DNA of 64,000 nucleotides from Paenibacillus pabuli (GCF_039831995.1 NZ_JBDOIO010000003.1:186001-250000); one strand, 5' to 3'; shown: positions 53,269 to 62,326, counted from the stretch's first letter. Numbers and translations: made by a program. Notes: generated from the sequence alone by a model not told the origin.

Positions 53269-54120
53269 CTATTCAAATTTGGAAGGTGGCACGTTGTAAT
53301 ATTTCTTGAAAGCTTTCGAGAACGTAAAAGGATCAGGATAGCCAAGAAAGCTGGCGATTTGTTGAATCGTATACTTTTTTTCGTAGAGATAATCCCTGGC
53401 GCGATTCATTTTGATTTGTGAAATATACTGACCCGGTGTGATCCCGAGGGTTTTCTTGAAATAGGAAATAAAATATTTTTCGGAAATTCCTGCGATTACC
53501 GCGAGGTCGTTCATCCGAATGGAACGGTGCAGATTCGCATCCACATATTGAAATACATCCTGTAATACTTCCAGGCTTCCTTCGGTTTTTCTGGGCTTCT
53601 TCCCATTCAGAAACTGACCAACGTAGGCACCTTGCCCGTGTAGCTCAATGATTTTTGCAATTACGGCAAGAAGTGATGCTTTTAAGTAGAGTTGGTTCCC
53701 TGACGTGCCGCTGCCCTCTTTCAATCGACGAAATACTTTGGTAAACAGTGTGGTTTCCTCCTGGATCAGGTTGCCTGGCACAATCCCCGGAAGTTGAAAA
53801 CCGCTCAGAATTCGCTGCTGTTCGCCAATGCTGAAATCGAAATGGATGTATATAAATCGGCAAACTTCCTCGGACGTTGAAGCTATATAGGGCATATCGG
53901 GATAAAAAAACACCGCGTCTCCAGGGACCGCAGTATATTCGAGCCCGTCGATCATGATTTTTACGGAACCCGATTGAATAAACCACAGATCATAATCAGG
54001 ATGCGATTTGTGTTCGGTCCAGTCTTTATCGTGAGTTTGTTCCAAATAGGAGCTCATCCGTAGATGAATATACTCCGAGAGTTCGTTGAGTATACTCATG
54101 TTCATTCTGTTTTCACTCAT
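53269..54120 (-). CDS. AraC family regulator next to GH4 gene
   Basis: AraC regulator of 283 residues. The N-terminal cupin covers about 25-150 (HPDYDLWFIQSGSVKIMIDG, AVFFYPDMPYIASTSEEVCR). The double helix-turn-helix lies at about 180-280 (AVIAGISEKYFISYFKKTLG, IQQIASFLGYPDPFTFSKAF). It starts at ATG 54120 after GAGGAAACCC. It is divergent from a GH4 gene and likely controls it in response to a sugar. No binding site could be singled out in the spacer. Confidence 0.93.
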   Translation of the reverse strand: MSENRMNMSILNELSEYIHLRMSSYLEQTHDKDWTEHKSHPDYDLWFIQSGSVKIMIDGLEYTAVPGDAVFFYPDMPYIASTSEEVCRFIYIHFDFSIGEQQRILSGFQLPGIVPGNLIQEETTLFTKVFRRLKEGSGTSGNQLYLKASLLAVIAKIIELHGQGAYVGQFLNGKKPRKTEGSLEVLQDVFQYVDANLHRSIRMNDLAVIAGISEKYFISYFKKTLGITPGQYISQIKMNRARDYLYEKKYTIQQIASFLGYPDPFTFSKAFKKYYNVPPSKFE

Positions 54121-54293
54121 CGGGTTTCCTCAGCCTCCTTTACCTTATGACATTTATAGATTTAATTCAGTATATCAAAGGCTTTAGAGGTTGTTAAATA
54201 TCATACGATTTGACATGTTTTGAAAACTATTGCACATTCCGATTATTCGCCACTCTTCTATAATGGACTTATATCATATGAGGAGGGCTATTT

Positions 54294-55700
54294 ATGAACG
54301 CTACGAACATGCCGCAGCCGAAAATTGTCGTCATCGGAGCAGGGAGTCTATTCTTTGGTCGTCAGTCCATATGGCAGATGGTTCATTCCCCTTACTTGAA
54401 TCAGGGAACGCTTGCTTTGGTGGATACGGACGAGGAGAGACTGGCAAAAATGGTGAAACTTGCGGAGCTGGTTGCTCGGGAGAACAATGTTTCTTTGAAA
54501 GTGGAAGGTTCGACGGACCGGAGAAAGGTGCTTCCAGGTGCCGACTTCGTTGTACTCAGTTTTGCAGAGCAATCAGTGAAATATCGGGGTATAGATTGCG
54601 AGGTGTCTTTGAAATATGGCATCCGAATGTGCTCAGGGGATACGATCGGACCAGGAGGGATCTTTCGTGCGATGCGGGAATTGCCGGTCATTATGGAATG
54701 CGCCAAAGATATTGAAGAACTGTGTCCCGATGCTTGGGTGATCAACTATATCAATCCGTCTACCGTCCATGGTATCGCATTACACCGTTATGCACCGAAG
54801 CTGAAATCGTTCGCGCTTTGCGACAGCCATCATATGCCCCATAAGAAAGCTCATTATGCTATGCGAGCTGGGATCATCGGAGACAGAAACGAGTTCACCG
54901 AGGAACTGGATCGGAAGTTTGACTTCCGTATTGCCGGGGTCAATCATTTTACCTGGTTGCTAAAAGCGGAGTTCGAAGGCAAGGATGTCATGCCGACGAT
55001 CGCGGAGGCTATGCGCAAATCGGCTGGCGAGGAGAACAACGGCGGTGACCAAGGTGCCAAAGCTCTCCATAACGACGCCATTACGCATGAACTGTATGAT
55101 ATTTTCGGGTATATCCCAACGTGTACTGCACATACCAAGGAATATGTTCGGTATTGGCAAGGTCATGGTAAAACGCCGGATCGTATCCCGCCTTTATCGA
55201 TCTGGGAGACGGAGGACCGATATCAGCGTCACGATGAGATGTGGCACCAAGTGGACAACTTCCTTTCGGGGAATATTCCCATTGCTGATTACATGAGTAC
55301 CTTCGGCCCGGATCATGCAACGGACATTATCGAAAATATGGTAGGGAATCTGGGAAAACGGTTCTTCATTAATACGCTCAATAATGGTGCGGTGACAAAT
55401 ATGAATAAGGATTCGTTCCTGGAGCTGCTGTGTGACGTAAGCATGGAGGGGGCGAAGCCGGTCCACGTCGGAGAGATGCCGCGAGGAATTCGAGGGATGC
55501 AGGAGCTTGTACTGGATGTCCATGAGCTTACGGCAGAGGCGGTCGTGGAGCAGAGCTATGAGAAGCTAAGAAGAGCGATGCTGACGGATCCGCTTGTAAG
55601 TTCCATCAGTGACGCGGACAAGATCATCAAAGAACTATTGGAGCTGGAGCGTGAGATGATTCCGGAGGTATGGTATGGAAATGAGCTAATCAAGAATTGA
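54294..55700 (+). CDS. GH4 NAD-dependent glycosidase
   Basis: Family GH4 hydrolase of 468 residues that uses NAD+ and Mn2+ and cuts by oxidation and elimination. NAD site IVVIGAGSLFFG is near 14, Asp VDTDEERL near 44, GDTIGPGGIFRAMRE near 120, NYINPS near 150, metal-binding ALCDSHHMPHKK with Cys/His near 175 and AGVNHFTWL near 210. Members act on alpha-glucosides, galactosides or galacturonides. The Cys motif does not fit the LplD galacturonidases exactly, so the substrate is left open. ATG 54294 follows GAGGAGGGC. It stands as a single gene, divergent from AraC. Confidence 0.92.
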   Translation: MNATNMPQPKIVVIGAGSLFFGRQSIWQMVHSPYLNQGTLALVDTDEERLAKMVKLAELVARENNVSLKVEGSTDRRKVLPGADFVVLSFAEQSVKYRGIDCEVSLKYGIRMCSGDTIGPGGIFRAMRELPVIMECAKDIEELCPDAWVINYINPSTVHGIALHRYAPKLKSFALCDSHHMPHKKAHYAMRAGIIGDRNEFTEELDRKFDFRIAGVNHFTWLLKAEFEGKDVMPTIAEAMRKSAGEENNGGDQGAKALHNDAITHELYDIFGYIPTCTAHTKEYVRYWQGHGKTPDRIPPLSIWETEDRYQRHDEMWHQVDNFLSGNIPIADYMSTFGPDHATDIIENMVGNLGKRFFINTLNNGAVTNMNKDSFLELLCDVSMEGAKPVHVGEMPRGIRGMQELVLDVHELTAEAVVEQSYEKLRRAMLTDPLVSSISDADKIIKELLELEREMIPEVWYGNELIKN

Positions 55701-56034
55701 ATTTGGGATAATTCATAGGAAAGTGCGTCCCGATCCATTCTTAGTGGCCAAAGCCCTCGCGGAAAAGAAAATCACAACACAGCAAAACAATCGGAGCATA
55801 ACACGCCTAAGTGTTCATAAGCGAGGCATCATCATCAGTGCAACGGTCGAGGTTTTGTCAAAACCAAAGAACAAGAGAACGATGCCTGGGGAGTTCGCCA
55901 CATCGAACAAACCTATGAACTTGAGCTTTAAGGGGAAGTAGCCGCTGAATAAAGCGGCTTTTCTTGTTTTAAGAGAACATGAATTTCATGAAGTCATGGG
56001 AGCATTTTAATTTAAGTGAGAGTGTAGAAGTTTT
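55701..56034. other. Intergenic region between GH4 and methyltransferase relic
   Basis: An open frame from GTG 55723 to 55941 (72 codons) has no good ribosome site and no recognisable motif, so I do not call it. A terminator hairpin lies at 55940-55968. The remainder shows nothing I can name. Confidence 0.4.
55940..55968 (+). terminator. Terminator hairpin after GH4 region
   Basis: AGCCGCT pairs perfectly with AGCGGCT over a short loop and is followed by TTTTCTTG. It likely ends the GH4 transcript, about 240 bases after its stop. Confidence 0.7.
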
Positions 56035-56420
56035 CTAGGCATCGTCGTCTTTCTTGCGGTAGGTGTACACATAAACAGGTGGGAGGTTGTAGGGGACAAA
56101 CTGGATATTCTCAATAATCAGCTCTTCAGCCAGTGTTTGCTTCATATGAAGTGAGTACTGATATAGGACCAGCAAGCCTCCTGGCCGGAGAGCTTGTGTC
56201 ATTTGTACAAGAATGTGATCTCTCATTTTCCTGGTAAAATTAAAAATGGCAATCCGCAAATAATACAATCCAGCTGTTGAATTTGCTCCTGATTCATTTT
56301 CTTCACTAGATAGGAGGCATTGGAATGGAACGTGAAATGAGGATATGCTTTCATGATGCGTGTAATGGCACCAGTTCGTGGCCCAAGCTCATTCAATGCG
56401 TAAAAAGAGAGTCGCGGCAT
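56035..56420 (-). pseudogene. Degraded paralogue of methyltransferase 58280-58849
   Basis: Minus-strand reading gives LNELGPRTGAITRIMK, then AYPHFTFHSNASYLVKKM and QLDCIICGLPF. After a frameshift near 56256 come AIFNFTRKMRDHILVQMTQA, LRPGGLLVLYQYSLHMKQTL and IIENIQFVPYNLPPVYVY. The intact gene at 58280-58849 has the same order of blocks. Against it this copy lacks about 55 N-terminal residues, has lost about 25 codons between ITR and the YPHF block, and is frameshifted. It follows the VanS-like kinase gene directly, so it is the broken twin of the gene upstream of VanR. Confidence 0.82.
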
Positions 56421-57527
56421 CTATCGAACACCCGAGGGCAATCTTAACCTGAACTTAAATACATTATCCTCGTGCTGTAGAGTTAAACTGCCATGATGCA
56501 ATTCCGCAATATTCCTTGCGATCGAAAGGCCGAGTCCTGATCCCGATTGGATGCCCTCACTGCTTCTTGAATAATCGACCTTATAAAACCGGTCAAACAG
56601 TTTGTCCATCTGTTCTGTCGTCAGCGGTGTTCCTTTATTTTCAACTTCAATCGTAATATGTTCAGGATGCATGTCCATTCGAATATAGATCGTACCGGGC
56701 TTCAAGGAATACTTCAGGGCATTCATCAATAGATTATCGATGGCGCGAGCCATCTTATCACTGTCAATATAGGCCATGATTGGTGTGATACCGATATCTT
56801 TCTCGATATGGATGCCATTTTCCATGGCAAGAGGTTCGAATTCGAATAACATCTGGTCCAGAAGTTGAAACAAATCAATTCTTCTCAGATCCAAATGAGT
56901 ATCGACGGAGGTAAGACGGGTATATTCAAATAGATCATCCAGCAATTTTTTTAAATGCGTCGCCTTGTTATAGGTGTTCTCTATGAATCGTGTGTATTCG
57001 GCCTCGTCTTGAAAGGAATTGCTTCGTAGAAGCTCAATATATCCAATAATGCTAGTAAGAGGTGTGCGCAGATCATGTGAAATGCCTGTAATCAAGTCCA
57101 TCTTGGATTTCTCCAAATCACGTTCTTTCACAATCTGTTGTTGGAGCTGTTCTGTCATGAGATTGATATTGGTCGCGACCCGTCCCAATTCGTCTTGACG
57201 ATTAACGGCTACCCGGTAATCCAGATGACCTTCCGATATGAATTGAAGGCCTTGCTCCAAGGCGATCAGGTCTTTGACTATTTTTCGTGTCGCAATCAAA
57301 AAAGTAAATGTGAAGATTAAGATAAAAATAGGCGTAATTACATAAGGGAAAAAGTTAAGAAGCCCGTGCCAGTCTAATCCTTCACTGATTTTGGAAACCG
57401 TCATAATAAGAATGTTATTCACGCACACGGAACCAATAATCGAGATAACAAAACTGATCACCAATCGATTCAAGATATGAAACTGGATCTTTTTCGTTTG
57501 CTTGGACTGCGGCAGTGGTTTAGTCAA
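56421..57527 (-). CDS. VanS-like sensor histidine kinase
   Basis: Membrane kinase of 368 residues with two membrane segments (about 22-44 and 58-80) and a very short external loop. HAMP is at about 80-132. The dimerisation/phospho domain has His 151 in LITGISHDLRTPLTSIIGYI, and the ATPase domain shows N-box IDNLLMNALKYS and G-box SGSGLGLSIARNIAELH. It starts at TTG 57527, overlapping the regulator stop by eight bases. VanS-type and envelope-stress kinases share this plan. No D-Ala-D-Lac genes are nearby, so vancomycin resistance is not implied. Antimicrobial-peptide or envelope sensing is a guess. Confidence 0.92.
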   Translation of the reverse strand: MTKPLPQSKQTKKIQFHILNRLVISFVISIIGSVCVNNILIMTVSKISEGLDWHGLLNFFPYVITPIFILIFTFTFLIATRKIVKDLIALEQGLQFISEGHLDYRVAVNRQDELGRVATNINLMTEQLQQQIVKERDLEKSKMDLITGISHDLRTPLTSIIGYIELLRSNSFQDEAEYTRFIENTYNKATHLKKLLDDLFEYTRLTSVDTHLDLRRIDLFQLLDQMLFEFEPLAMENGIHIEKDIGITPIMAYIDSDKMARAIDNLLMNALKYSLKPGTIYIRMDMHPEHITIEVENKGTPLTTEQMDKLFDRFYKVDYSRSSEGIQSGSGLGLSIARNIAELHHGSLTLQHEDNVFKFRLRLPSGVR

Positions 57528-58200
57528 CTTTATAACCCACTCCCCATACCGTTTTTATATACTGAGGTTCCCTTGGGTTTACTTCCAGCTTCTCACGCAG
57601 ATTCCGAATGTGGACCATCACGGTATTATCCGAATACCCGTAAGGTTCTTTCCACACGGTTTCGTATATCTTCTCGGAGCTGAAAACCTGTCCAGGGTGG
57701 CTGGCAAGCAGTTCAAGGATTGAGAACTCCAGCGGCGTTAGCGGGATGTCGTTCTCTTTCAACTTCACGGAGTGTTTACTTTTATCGATGACAAGGTCTT
57801 TGATAAGGATGAGCGAATTGTATTCGGTTTTTCCAATCAGGGTTTGACGTCGCAATTGAGCTCTAACGCGAGCAAGCAGTTCCAATGGATTAAACGGTTT
57901 AACCATATAATCATCGGCTCCGGTAGTCAGGCCTGTAATCTTATCAATATCTTCTTCCTTAGCTGATAGCATAATGATCGGAGTGTTGGATACTTCCCGT
58001 ATTTTAAGACAGGCTTTAATTCCGTCCATGACGGGCATCATGACATCCAGAATGACGAGCTGAACCGATTTTGTTTTTATAATATCAAGTGCTTCTTGAC
58101 CATCAGCTGCTTCGATGACGTGATATCCTTCGTTACGTAAATAGACATGAATGACATCGCGGATATCGGGTTCATCATCAACAACGAGTACGGTATTCAT
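57520..58200 (-). CDS. VanR/OmpR-type response regulator
   Basis: Response regulator of 226 residues. The receiver domain occupies about 1-118, with D8/D9, phospho-acceptor Asp 52 (LVILDVMMPVMDG) and Lys in DYMVKPFNP. The winged helix of the OmpR type follows at about 130-226 (LTPLEFSILELLASHPGQVF, SDNTVMVHIRNLREKLE, IKTVWGVGYKV). It is coupled to the kinase gene by an 8-base overlap. Its likely targets include nearby genes carrying tandem TTTCTAAAG repeats at 11-bp spacing (59464 and 60063), the helical spacing such regulators prefer. That link is inference. Confidence 0.94.
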   Translation of the reverse strand: MNTVLVVDDEPDIRDVIHVYLRNEGYHVIEAADGQEALDIIKTKSVQLVILDVMMPVMDGIKACLKIREVSNTPIIMLSAKEEDIDKITGLTTGADDYMVKPFNPLELLARVRAQLRRQTLIGKTEYNSLILIKDLVIDKSKHSVKLKENDIPLTPLEFSILELLASHPGQVFSSEKIYETVWKEPYGYSDNTVMVHIRNLREKLEVNPREPQYIKTVWGVGYKVD

Positions 58201-58279
58201 TAATTCTAGCTCCTTTTCTCGTACTGCAAAAAAATAAAATGAATTGGTATCTATCAGTGTAAACCATCATTGAGAATGT

Positions 58280-58849
58280 TTAAATTGTTTCCTTTTTGCG
58301 GCAGACATAAACAAACGCAGGAGGGATATTCATGGGCACTACATCTATGTTCTCAATGATAAAATATTTGGAGAGTGTCTTTCTCATTTGGAGTGAATAT
58401 TGAAAGGCGATGAATAAACCTCCAGGTTTGAGAGCTTGATGGACTTGATCTATTATCGTATTCCTGAGTTCAGGTTCAAAGTTGAAAAACGGTAATCCGC
58501 TAAAGATACAATCCAGCTGCCGAGCGCCTTCCTGCTTCATGGAAGCAACCAAGTGAGCAGCATTTGGATAGAAGGAGAACCTCGGAAATGTCGTTTGCAA
58601 ATTGGTTCTCATGGTGTTATTCGTTTCAAACACGAATACTTTGGTTGAATCCTGTATCTGACTTTCAATATGACGAGTAATGGCTCCTGTACCTGCTCCA
58701 AGCTCGGCAACGGCTTGAATCTCAAGCCAAGGTGCATGACTAACCATTTTGCTCGCCAGAAACCGAGAGCTTGGTATAACGCTGCCTACATGTTTGGGGC
58801 TGTTCAGAAAACTTTTCAAAAAAAGAATAGTCTCATTGGAATTCAACAA
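58280..58849 (-). CDS. SAM-dependent methyltransferase (phospholipid/rRNA type)
   Basis: Methyltransferase of about 189 residues. Motif I is AVAELGAGTGAITRHI near 48, acidic VFVFETNN near 70, then the aromatic-flanked LDCIFSGLPFFNF near 115, and LKPGGLFIAFQYSLQMRKTL. This pattern is seen in phospholipid N-methyltransferases such as PmtA as well as rRNA enzymes; which applies is not settled. I start at TTG 58849, eight bases after GGAGG; the ATG at 58864 contains that site. It is followed by the VanRS-like pair and has a broken copy on their far side (56035-56420). Confidence 0.85.
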   Translation of the reverse strand: MLNSNETILFLKSFLNSPKHVGSVIPSSRFLASKMVSHAPWLEIQAVAELGAGTGAITRHIESQIQDSTKVFVFETNNTMRTNLQTTFPRFSFYPNAAHLVASMKQEGARQLDCIFSGLPFFNFEPELRNTIIDQVHQALKPGGLFIAFQYSLQMRKTLSKYFIIENIDVVPMNIPPAFVYVCRKKETI

Positions 58850-58900
58850 ATTAGGATCCTCCATGGGTTTTATATAAAATTTTTGTAAATATGAGTTGGA

Positions 58901-59404
58901 CTAGAAGCGAAATAGCTGAAGCGTAGATAGAATGGATTCTCCAAAGTAGGTGCCAGCTGCGAAATAGGCTATAGTCCACAGCAAGGCACTGGAATAGGAA
59001 ATAATCGCAAATCTTCTGAAATGGACGCCGCTCAGCCCGATCACCAGAGGAAGAACATATCGTACGACTGGAATAAAGAAACCAATAGACATCGCCCAGT
59101 GGCCTCGTTGATTCAGAATCCGTTCAGCTTTGATGAAATGTTTATGATGTTGAAAATTGCCTAGGTTCTTAGCCTTGCATAATTTACCTGCAACATAAGC
59201 AATCGTAATCGCGGTTAATAGTCCGGATAAAATACAGAAGTAAGTGATTCCAGCATCGATTGCTCCCGTGTGGCTCAGGATGGCCCCGCTGATAATCGTG
59301 ATCTCATTCGGAATGGGAATTCCGAAGGGGCCCAGGGAGAAGGCGAAATAAAAAATCAGATATCCATACTGATTCAGCAGCTCTAAGATTGTATTACTGA
59401 TCAT
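58901..59404 (-). CDS. DedA family membrane protein
   Basis: DedA/SNARE-associated protein of 167 residues with several membrane segments, thought to flip lipids such as undecaprenyl phosphate or phosphatidylethanolamine. Typical features: GPFGIPIPNEITIISGAILS near the N-terminus, then RAERILNQRGHWAMSIGFFI with the conserved arginine and FFIPVVRYVLPLVIGLSGVH. It is near the VanRS-like system, and tandem TTTCTAAAG repeats lie about 60 bases upstream of its start, which suggests shared envelope-stress control. ATG 59404 is preceded by GAGG. Confidence 0.92.
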   Translation of the reverse strand: MISNTILELLNQYGYLIFYFAFSLGPFGIPIPNEITIISGAILSHTGAIDAGITYFCILSGLLTAITIAYVAGKLCKAKNLGNFQHHKHFIKAERILNQRGHWAMSIGFFIPVVRYVLPLVIGLSGVHFRRFAIISYSSALLWTIAYFAAGTYFGESILSTLQLFRF

Positions 59405-59463
59405 TGTTTTACCTCCTCGATAGCAAGATCATAATGAAATAAACTAAGGAAATGATGAGTATA

Positions 59464-59493
59464 TTTCTAAAGAAAATCTAAAGATTGTTTAAG
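59464..59493 (-). promoter_or_regulatory. Tandem repeats upstream of dedA
   Basis: TTTCTAAAG (59464-59472) and AATCTAAAG (59475-59483) are 11 bases apart, with a weaker third unit GTTTAAG (59487-59493). The spacing of one helix turn is typical for OmpR/VanR-family dimers. They lie 60-90 bases upstream of the dedA start on the minus strand. Confidence 0.55.
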
Positions 59494-59530
59494 TAAGCCA
59501 ACAAAACAACTTATCTTCGTTCAACCTTAC

Positions 59531-59559
59531 AAGCCCTGCCAAAAAAAATGGCAAGGCTT
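59531..59559 (-). other. Hairpin downstream of small membrane protein gene
   Basis: AAGCCCTGCCA pairs with TGGCAAGGCTT (one mismatch) around a poly-A/T loop. It follows the stop of the 59569-59967 gene. It lacks a following U-run, so it is a weak terminator at most. Confidence 0.5.
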
Positions 59560-59568
59560 GATTTCGTT

Positions 59569-59967
59569 TTAATAGAAACGTTCGTCATAGAGTAATTCTC
59601 GCAATTGGTATGCTGCTGCATATGCTTTGTGTACGAGCTGGATGTAATCTTCCTTGTATTCGTAGGATACCGATTGGATTAGCTCGATGTTCCTGATCAA
59701 TTCTTCCAAAGCAATAACCACGTCATTCGTTAAACCTCCAAGCCATCTCCAATTGGCGCTGTCGTCCTTATGCGTCTGTGTCGCCAGTTCCTGGAATTGA
59801 TCCAATTCTTCCGAAATAAGGTGTACAGCACTTTCCAAAGCCGCAATATCTCTAATCATGCGCCAAGTCACTAGACCGCATAATAAAACGAAAAAACATA
59901 TGAATATTATTGGGAATAAGTAGGCGAGAAATAGCTGAAATTGTTGCAAAAGCCAATAATCCTTCAA
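59569..59967 (-). CDS. Hypothetical membrane protein in VanRS/DedA cluster
   Basis: A 132-residue protein with one strong membrane segment at about 13-35 (FLAYLFPIIFICFFVLLCGL) and an alpha-helical, acidic C-terminal domain (AALESAVHLISEELDQFQEL, DVVIALEELIRNIELIQSVS), likely a coiled coil. It starts at TTG 59967 eleven bases after CGGAG. I do not recognise a family. Its upstream region carries the same tandem TTTCTAAAG/TTTCTAAG repeats as dedA, so it may be controlled by the VanR-like regulator and act in the envelope. Confidence 0.72.
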   Translation of the reverse strand: MKDYWLLQQFQLFLAYLFPIIFICFFVLLCGLVTWRMIRDIAALESAVHLISEELDQFQELATQTHKDDSANWRWLGGLTNDVVIALEELIRNIELIQSVSYEYKEDYIQLVHKAYAAAYQLRELLYDERFY

Positions 59968-60304
59968 TGTCTACATCACTCCGAAAAAAGTTGAATGGTA
60001 TGTTTAATTGGTAAATAGTCATGGCAATGATAGAGCAAAACTCTGAATATATGGGTAGGATATTTCTAAAGAATTTCTAAGTATGACGGGATATACCCGA
60101 GATTGGGACAAATTTTTTCGTCGAAGATTCCATAGAGAATATTGTTCTTTATTTTCCATTTTTGTGTTATTCTGTTGATGATAGGCGACCATTTCATTGG
60201 TGTGATCGATATAGAAGGGAGGGGCATCTTCTCGATTCATTCAATTGGTATAAAGAGAGTAACGGCACTGCTTGTAAAAATGAAAAATAAGCGGAGGTTT
60301 GGTT
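59968..60304. other. Divergent spacer between small membrane protein and GH5
   Basis: It contains the tandem repeat at 60063-60081 and AT-rich sequence with no clear promoter for the GH5 gene. No coding frame was recognised. Confidence 0.4.
60063..60081 (-). promoter_or_regulatory. Tandem repeats upstream of small membrane protein
   Basis: TTTCTAAAG (60063-60071) and TTTCTAAG (60074-60081) are 11 bases apart and match the repeats before dedA. They lie about 96 bases upstream of the TTG at 59967. A site for the nearby VanR-like regulator is proposed. Confidence 0.55.
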
Positions 60305-61507
60305 ATGCTCAAAAAAATGAAGAAATATGGCGTTTGCAGTTTGGCACTTGTATTGTTTGCGGCTGCGGCATTGACTGGGTGGAGTACTAAAGCAGCGGCA
60401 GCGGATTTCAGATCATTGAACGCTTCACAGATCGTATCGGAGATGGGTGCAGGATGGAATCTGGGGAACCAGCTTGAAGCAACAGTGAATGGCGTCCCTA
60501 GTGAAACGGCTTGGGGCAATCCTGTCGTTACTCCAGAGTTGATTAAAAAGGTAAAGGCAGCAGGTTTCAAGACAATCCGCATTCCTGTATCCTACTTCAA
60601 TCATATTGGAAGCGCTCCCAATTACACAATTAATGCTGCGTGGTTGAATCGAGTCCAAACCGTTGTTGATTATGCATATAATGAAGGTTTATATGTCGTC
60701 ATTAACATTCATGGAGATGGGTATAATTCCATCCCGGGCGGATGGCTTCTTGTGAATGGCAGCAATCAGGCTGCAATTAAAGAGAAATACCAAAAGGTGT
60801 GGCAGCAGATTGCTACCAAGTTCAGCAATTATAATGAGCGTCTCATTTTCGAATCGATGAACGAAGTGTTCGACGGAAATTACGGCAATCCGAATGCGGC
60901 GTACTATGCTAACTTGAACGCCTATAATCAAATCTTTGTGGACACGGTCCGGCAGACTGGGGGCAACAACAACGCCAGATGGCTACTGATTCCAGGCTGG
61001 AACACCAATATTGACTATACGGTGGGCAATTATGGTTTTGCTCTTCCGACAGATCATTTCAGATCATCTACAATCCCCAGCTCCCAGAAGAGAATTATGA
61101 TCTCGGCACACTATTACTCTCCGTGGGATTTTGCAGGTGAGGAAAACGGGAATATCACGCAGTGGGGAGCGACGTCTACCAATCCTTCGAAAAAATCGAC
61201 TTGGGGACAGGAGGATTATTTGGATTCGCAGTTCAAATCGATGTACGATAAATTTGTAACGCAGGGCTATCCGGTTGTGATTGGAGAATTCGGCTCGATC
61301 GATAAAACGGCATATGACTCTAGCAATAACGTTTATCGTCAAGCTTATGCCAAAGCGGTAACAGCAACTGCCAAAAAGTATGGTGCCGTGCCGGTGTATT
61401 GGGACAATGGCCATAATGGACAGCATGGTTTTGGCTTGTTTAACCGTTCAAACAATACGGTTACCCAGCAAGGCATCATTAATGCCATCATGCAAGGTAT
61501 GCAGTAA
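60305..61507 (+). CDS. Secreted GH5 endoglucanase
   Basis: Extracellular cellulase-type enzyme of about 400 residues from ATG 60305, seven bases after GGAGG. A signal peptide covers about 1-34 (ALTGWSTKAAAADF). The GH5 barrel follows with GWNLGNQLEA near 50, IRIPVSYFNH near 92, the acid/base Glu 187 in FESMNEVFDG, HYYSPWDFAGEE near 270 and nucleophile Glu 328 in VVIGEFGS. No carbohydrate-binding module is attached. It would act on beta-1,4-glucans outside the cell. The gene is followed by a strong terminator. Confidence 0.93.
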   Translation: MLKKMKKYGVCSLALVLFAAAALTGWSTKAAAADFRSLNASQIVSEMGAGWNLGNQLEATVNGVPSETAWGNPVVTPELIKKVKAAGFKTIRIPVSYFNHIGSAPNYTINAAWLNRVQTVVDYAYNEGLYVVINIHGDGYNSIPGGWLLVNGSNQAAIKEKYQKVWQQIATKFSNYNERLIFESMNEVFDGNYGNPNAAYYANLNAYNQIFVDTVRQTGGNNNARWLLIPGWNTNIDYTVGNYGFALPTDHFRSSTIPSSQKRIMISAHYYSPWDFAGEENGNITQWGATSTNPSKKSTWGQEDYLDSQFKSMYDKFVTQGYPVVIGEFGSIDKTAYDSSNNVYRQAYAKAVTATAKKYGAVPVYWDNGHNGQHGFGLFNRSNNTVTQQGIINAIMQGMQ

Positions 61508-61530
61508 TCAAAAGGGAAGTTTAATCGTAC

Positions 61531-61571
61531 AAACGGCATGTCCTCTCCCAGGGAGGGACATGCCGTTTTTT
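61531..61571 (+). terminator. Terminator after GH5 gene
   Basis: AAACGGCATGTCC pairs perfectly with GGACATGCCGTTT, with inner TCTCCC/GGGAGG pairing, then TTTT. Confidence 0.9.
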
Positions 61572-61700
61572 AATGCATTCGTTCTGATACAAGTAGCATT
61601 TTGCCAATGAATTTTACATAAGCCGCATACAGAATTCATTAAACTCCACAATACCTTTTATATACTTAATTTGCTTGATATAGCGGACTAAAAGGACTGG

Positions 61701-62252
61701 GTGGTAGACAGAATGTTAAAAAAACGCGATTTGCATGAATGCCACGCACTGTACAGCTTATTGATGGACCCCGCAGTGTCACCTTATGTTCGTTACCAAT
61801 GCCAGTCGCATGAGGAATACTTATTCCTGACCAAACAGTTGATGGATGAAGAAGAACAGAGAACCACCATTTCCCGAACGATTCTGAACGAAGCGGGAGT
61901 GCCAATTGGAACCATTGATTTGTATCATATCGTAAATCACACAGGGTTTCTGGCCACATGGATCGGAGCACCCTACTTTGGAAATGGGTACAGTCAACGG
62001 GCGAAATCCGTCTTTTTGAGTGAACTATTTCTCGAACATGCCATAGAAACGGTATTTTTGAAGATTCGCAAACAAAATATCCGGTCGAGCAAAGCTGCAC
62101 AAAAACTGCCCTATGTAAAACTGGCCAATGATTCGCATGCTGAATTATACGGATCCATCAATGCCGGGGAGCAGATCTATGATCTGTATCGCGTGGAACG
62201 GATCGACTTTATCGAATACAGTATGATCCTGAACCAGGGAGTGGCTACATAA
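61701..62252 (+). CDS. GNAT family acetyltransferase
   Basis: RimJ/RimL-like acetyltransferase of 183 residues. N-terminal RDLHECHALYSLLMDPAVSP, then the central ISRTILNEAGVPIGTIDLYH and acetyl-CoA region IGAPYFGNGYSQRAKSVFLS. GTG 61701 follows AAAGGACTGG at short spacing; ATG 61713 is an alternative. The substrate could be a protein N-terminus or a small molecule. It stands alone. Confidence 0.85.
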   Translation: MVDRMLKKRDLHECHALYSLLMDPAVSPYVRYQCQSHEEYLFLTKQLMDEEEQRTTISRTILNEAGVPIGTIDLYHIVNHTGFLATWIGAPYFGNGYSQRAKSVFLSELFLEHAIETVFLKIRKQNIRSSKAAQKLPYVKLANDSHAELYGSINAGEQIYDLYRVERIDFIEYSMILNQGVAT

Positions 62253-62326
62253 CTGCACAGTAAACTTTATGAATCCTATATAAGGTCATAGATAGGTGTT
62301 CATCATAGCAATGCATACTAATCGAG

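Noticed and set aside
55723..55941. 72-codon frame after GH4
   Set aside because: Ribosome site too close to the GTG, no motif, and it runs into a terminator hairpin.
56421..58200. Vancomycin resistance operon
   Set aside because: The pair is VanRS-like in form only; no vanH, vanA or vanX type gene is near.
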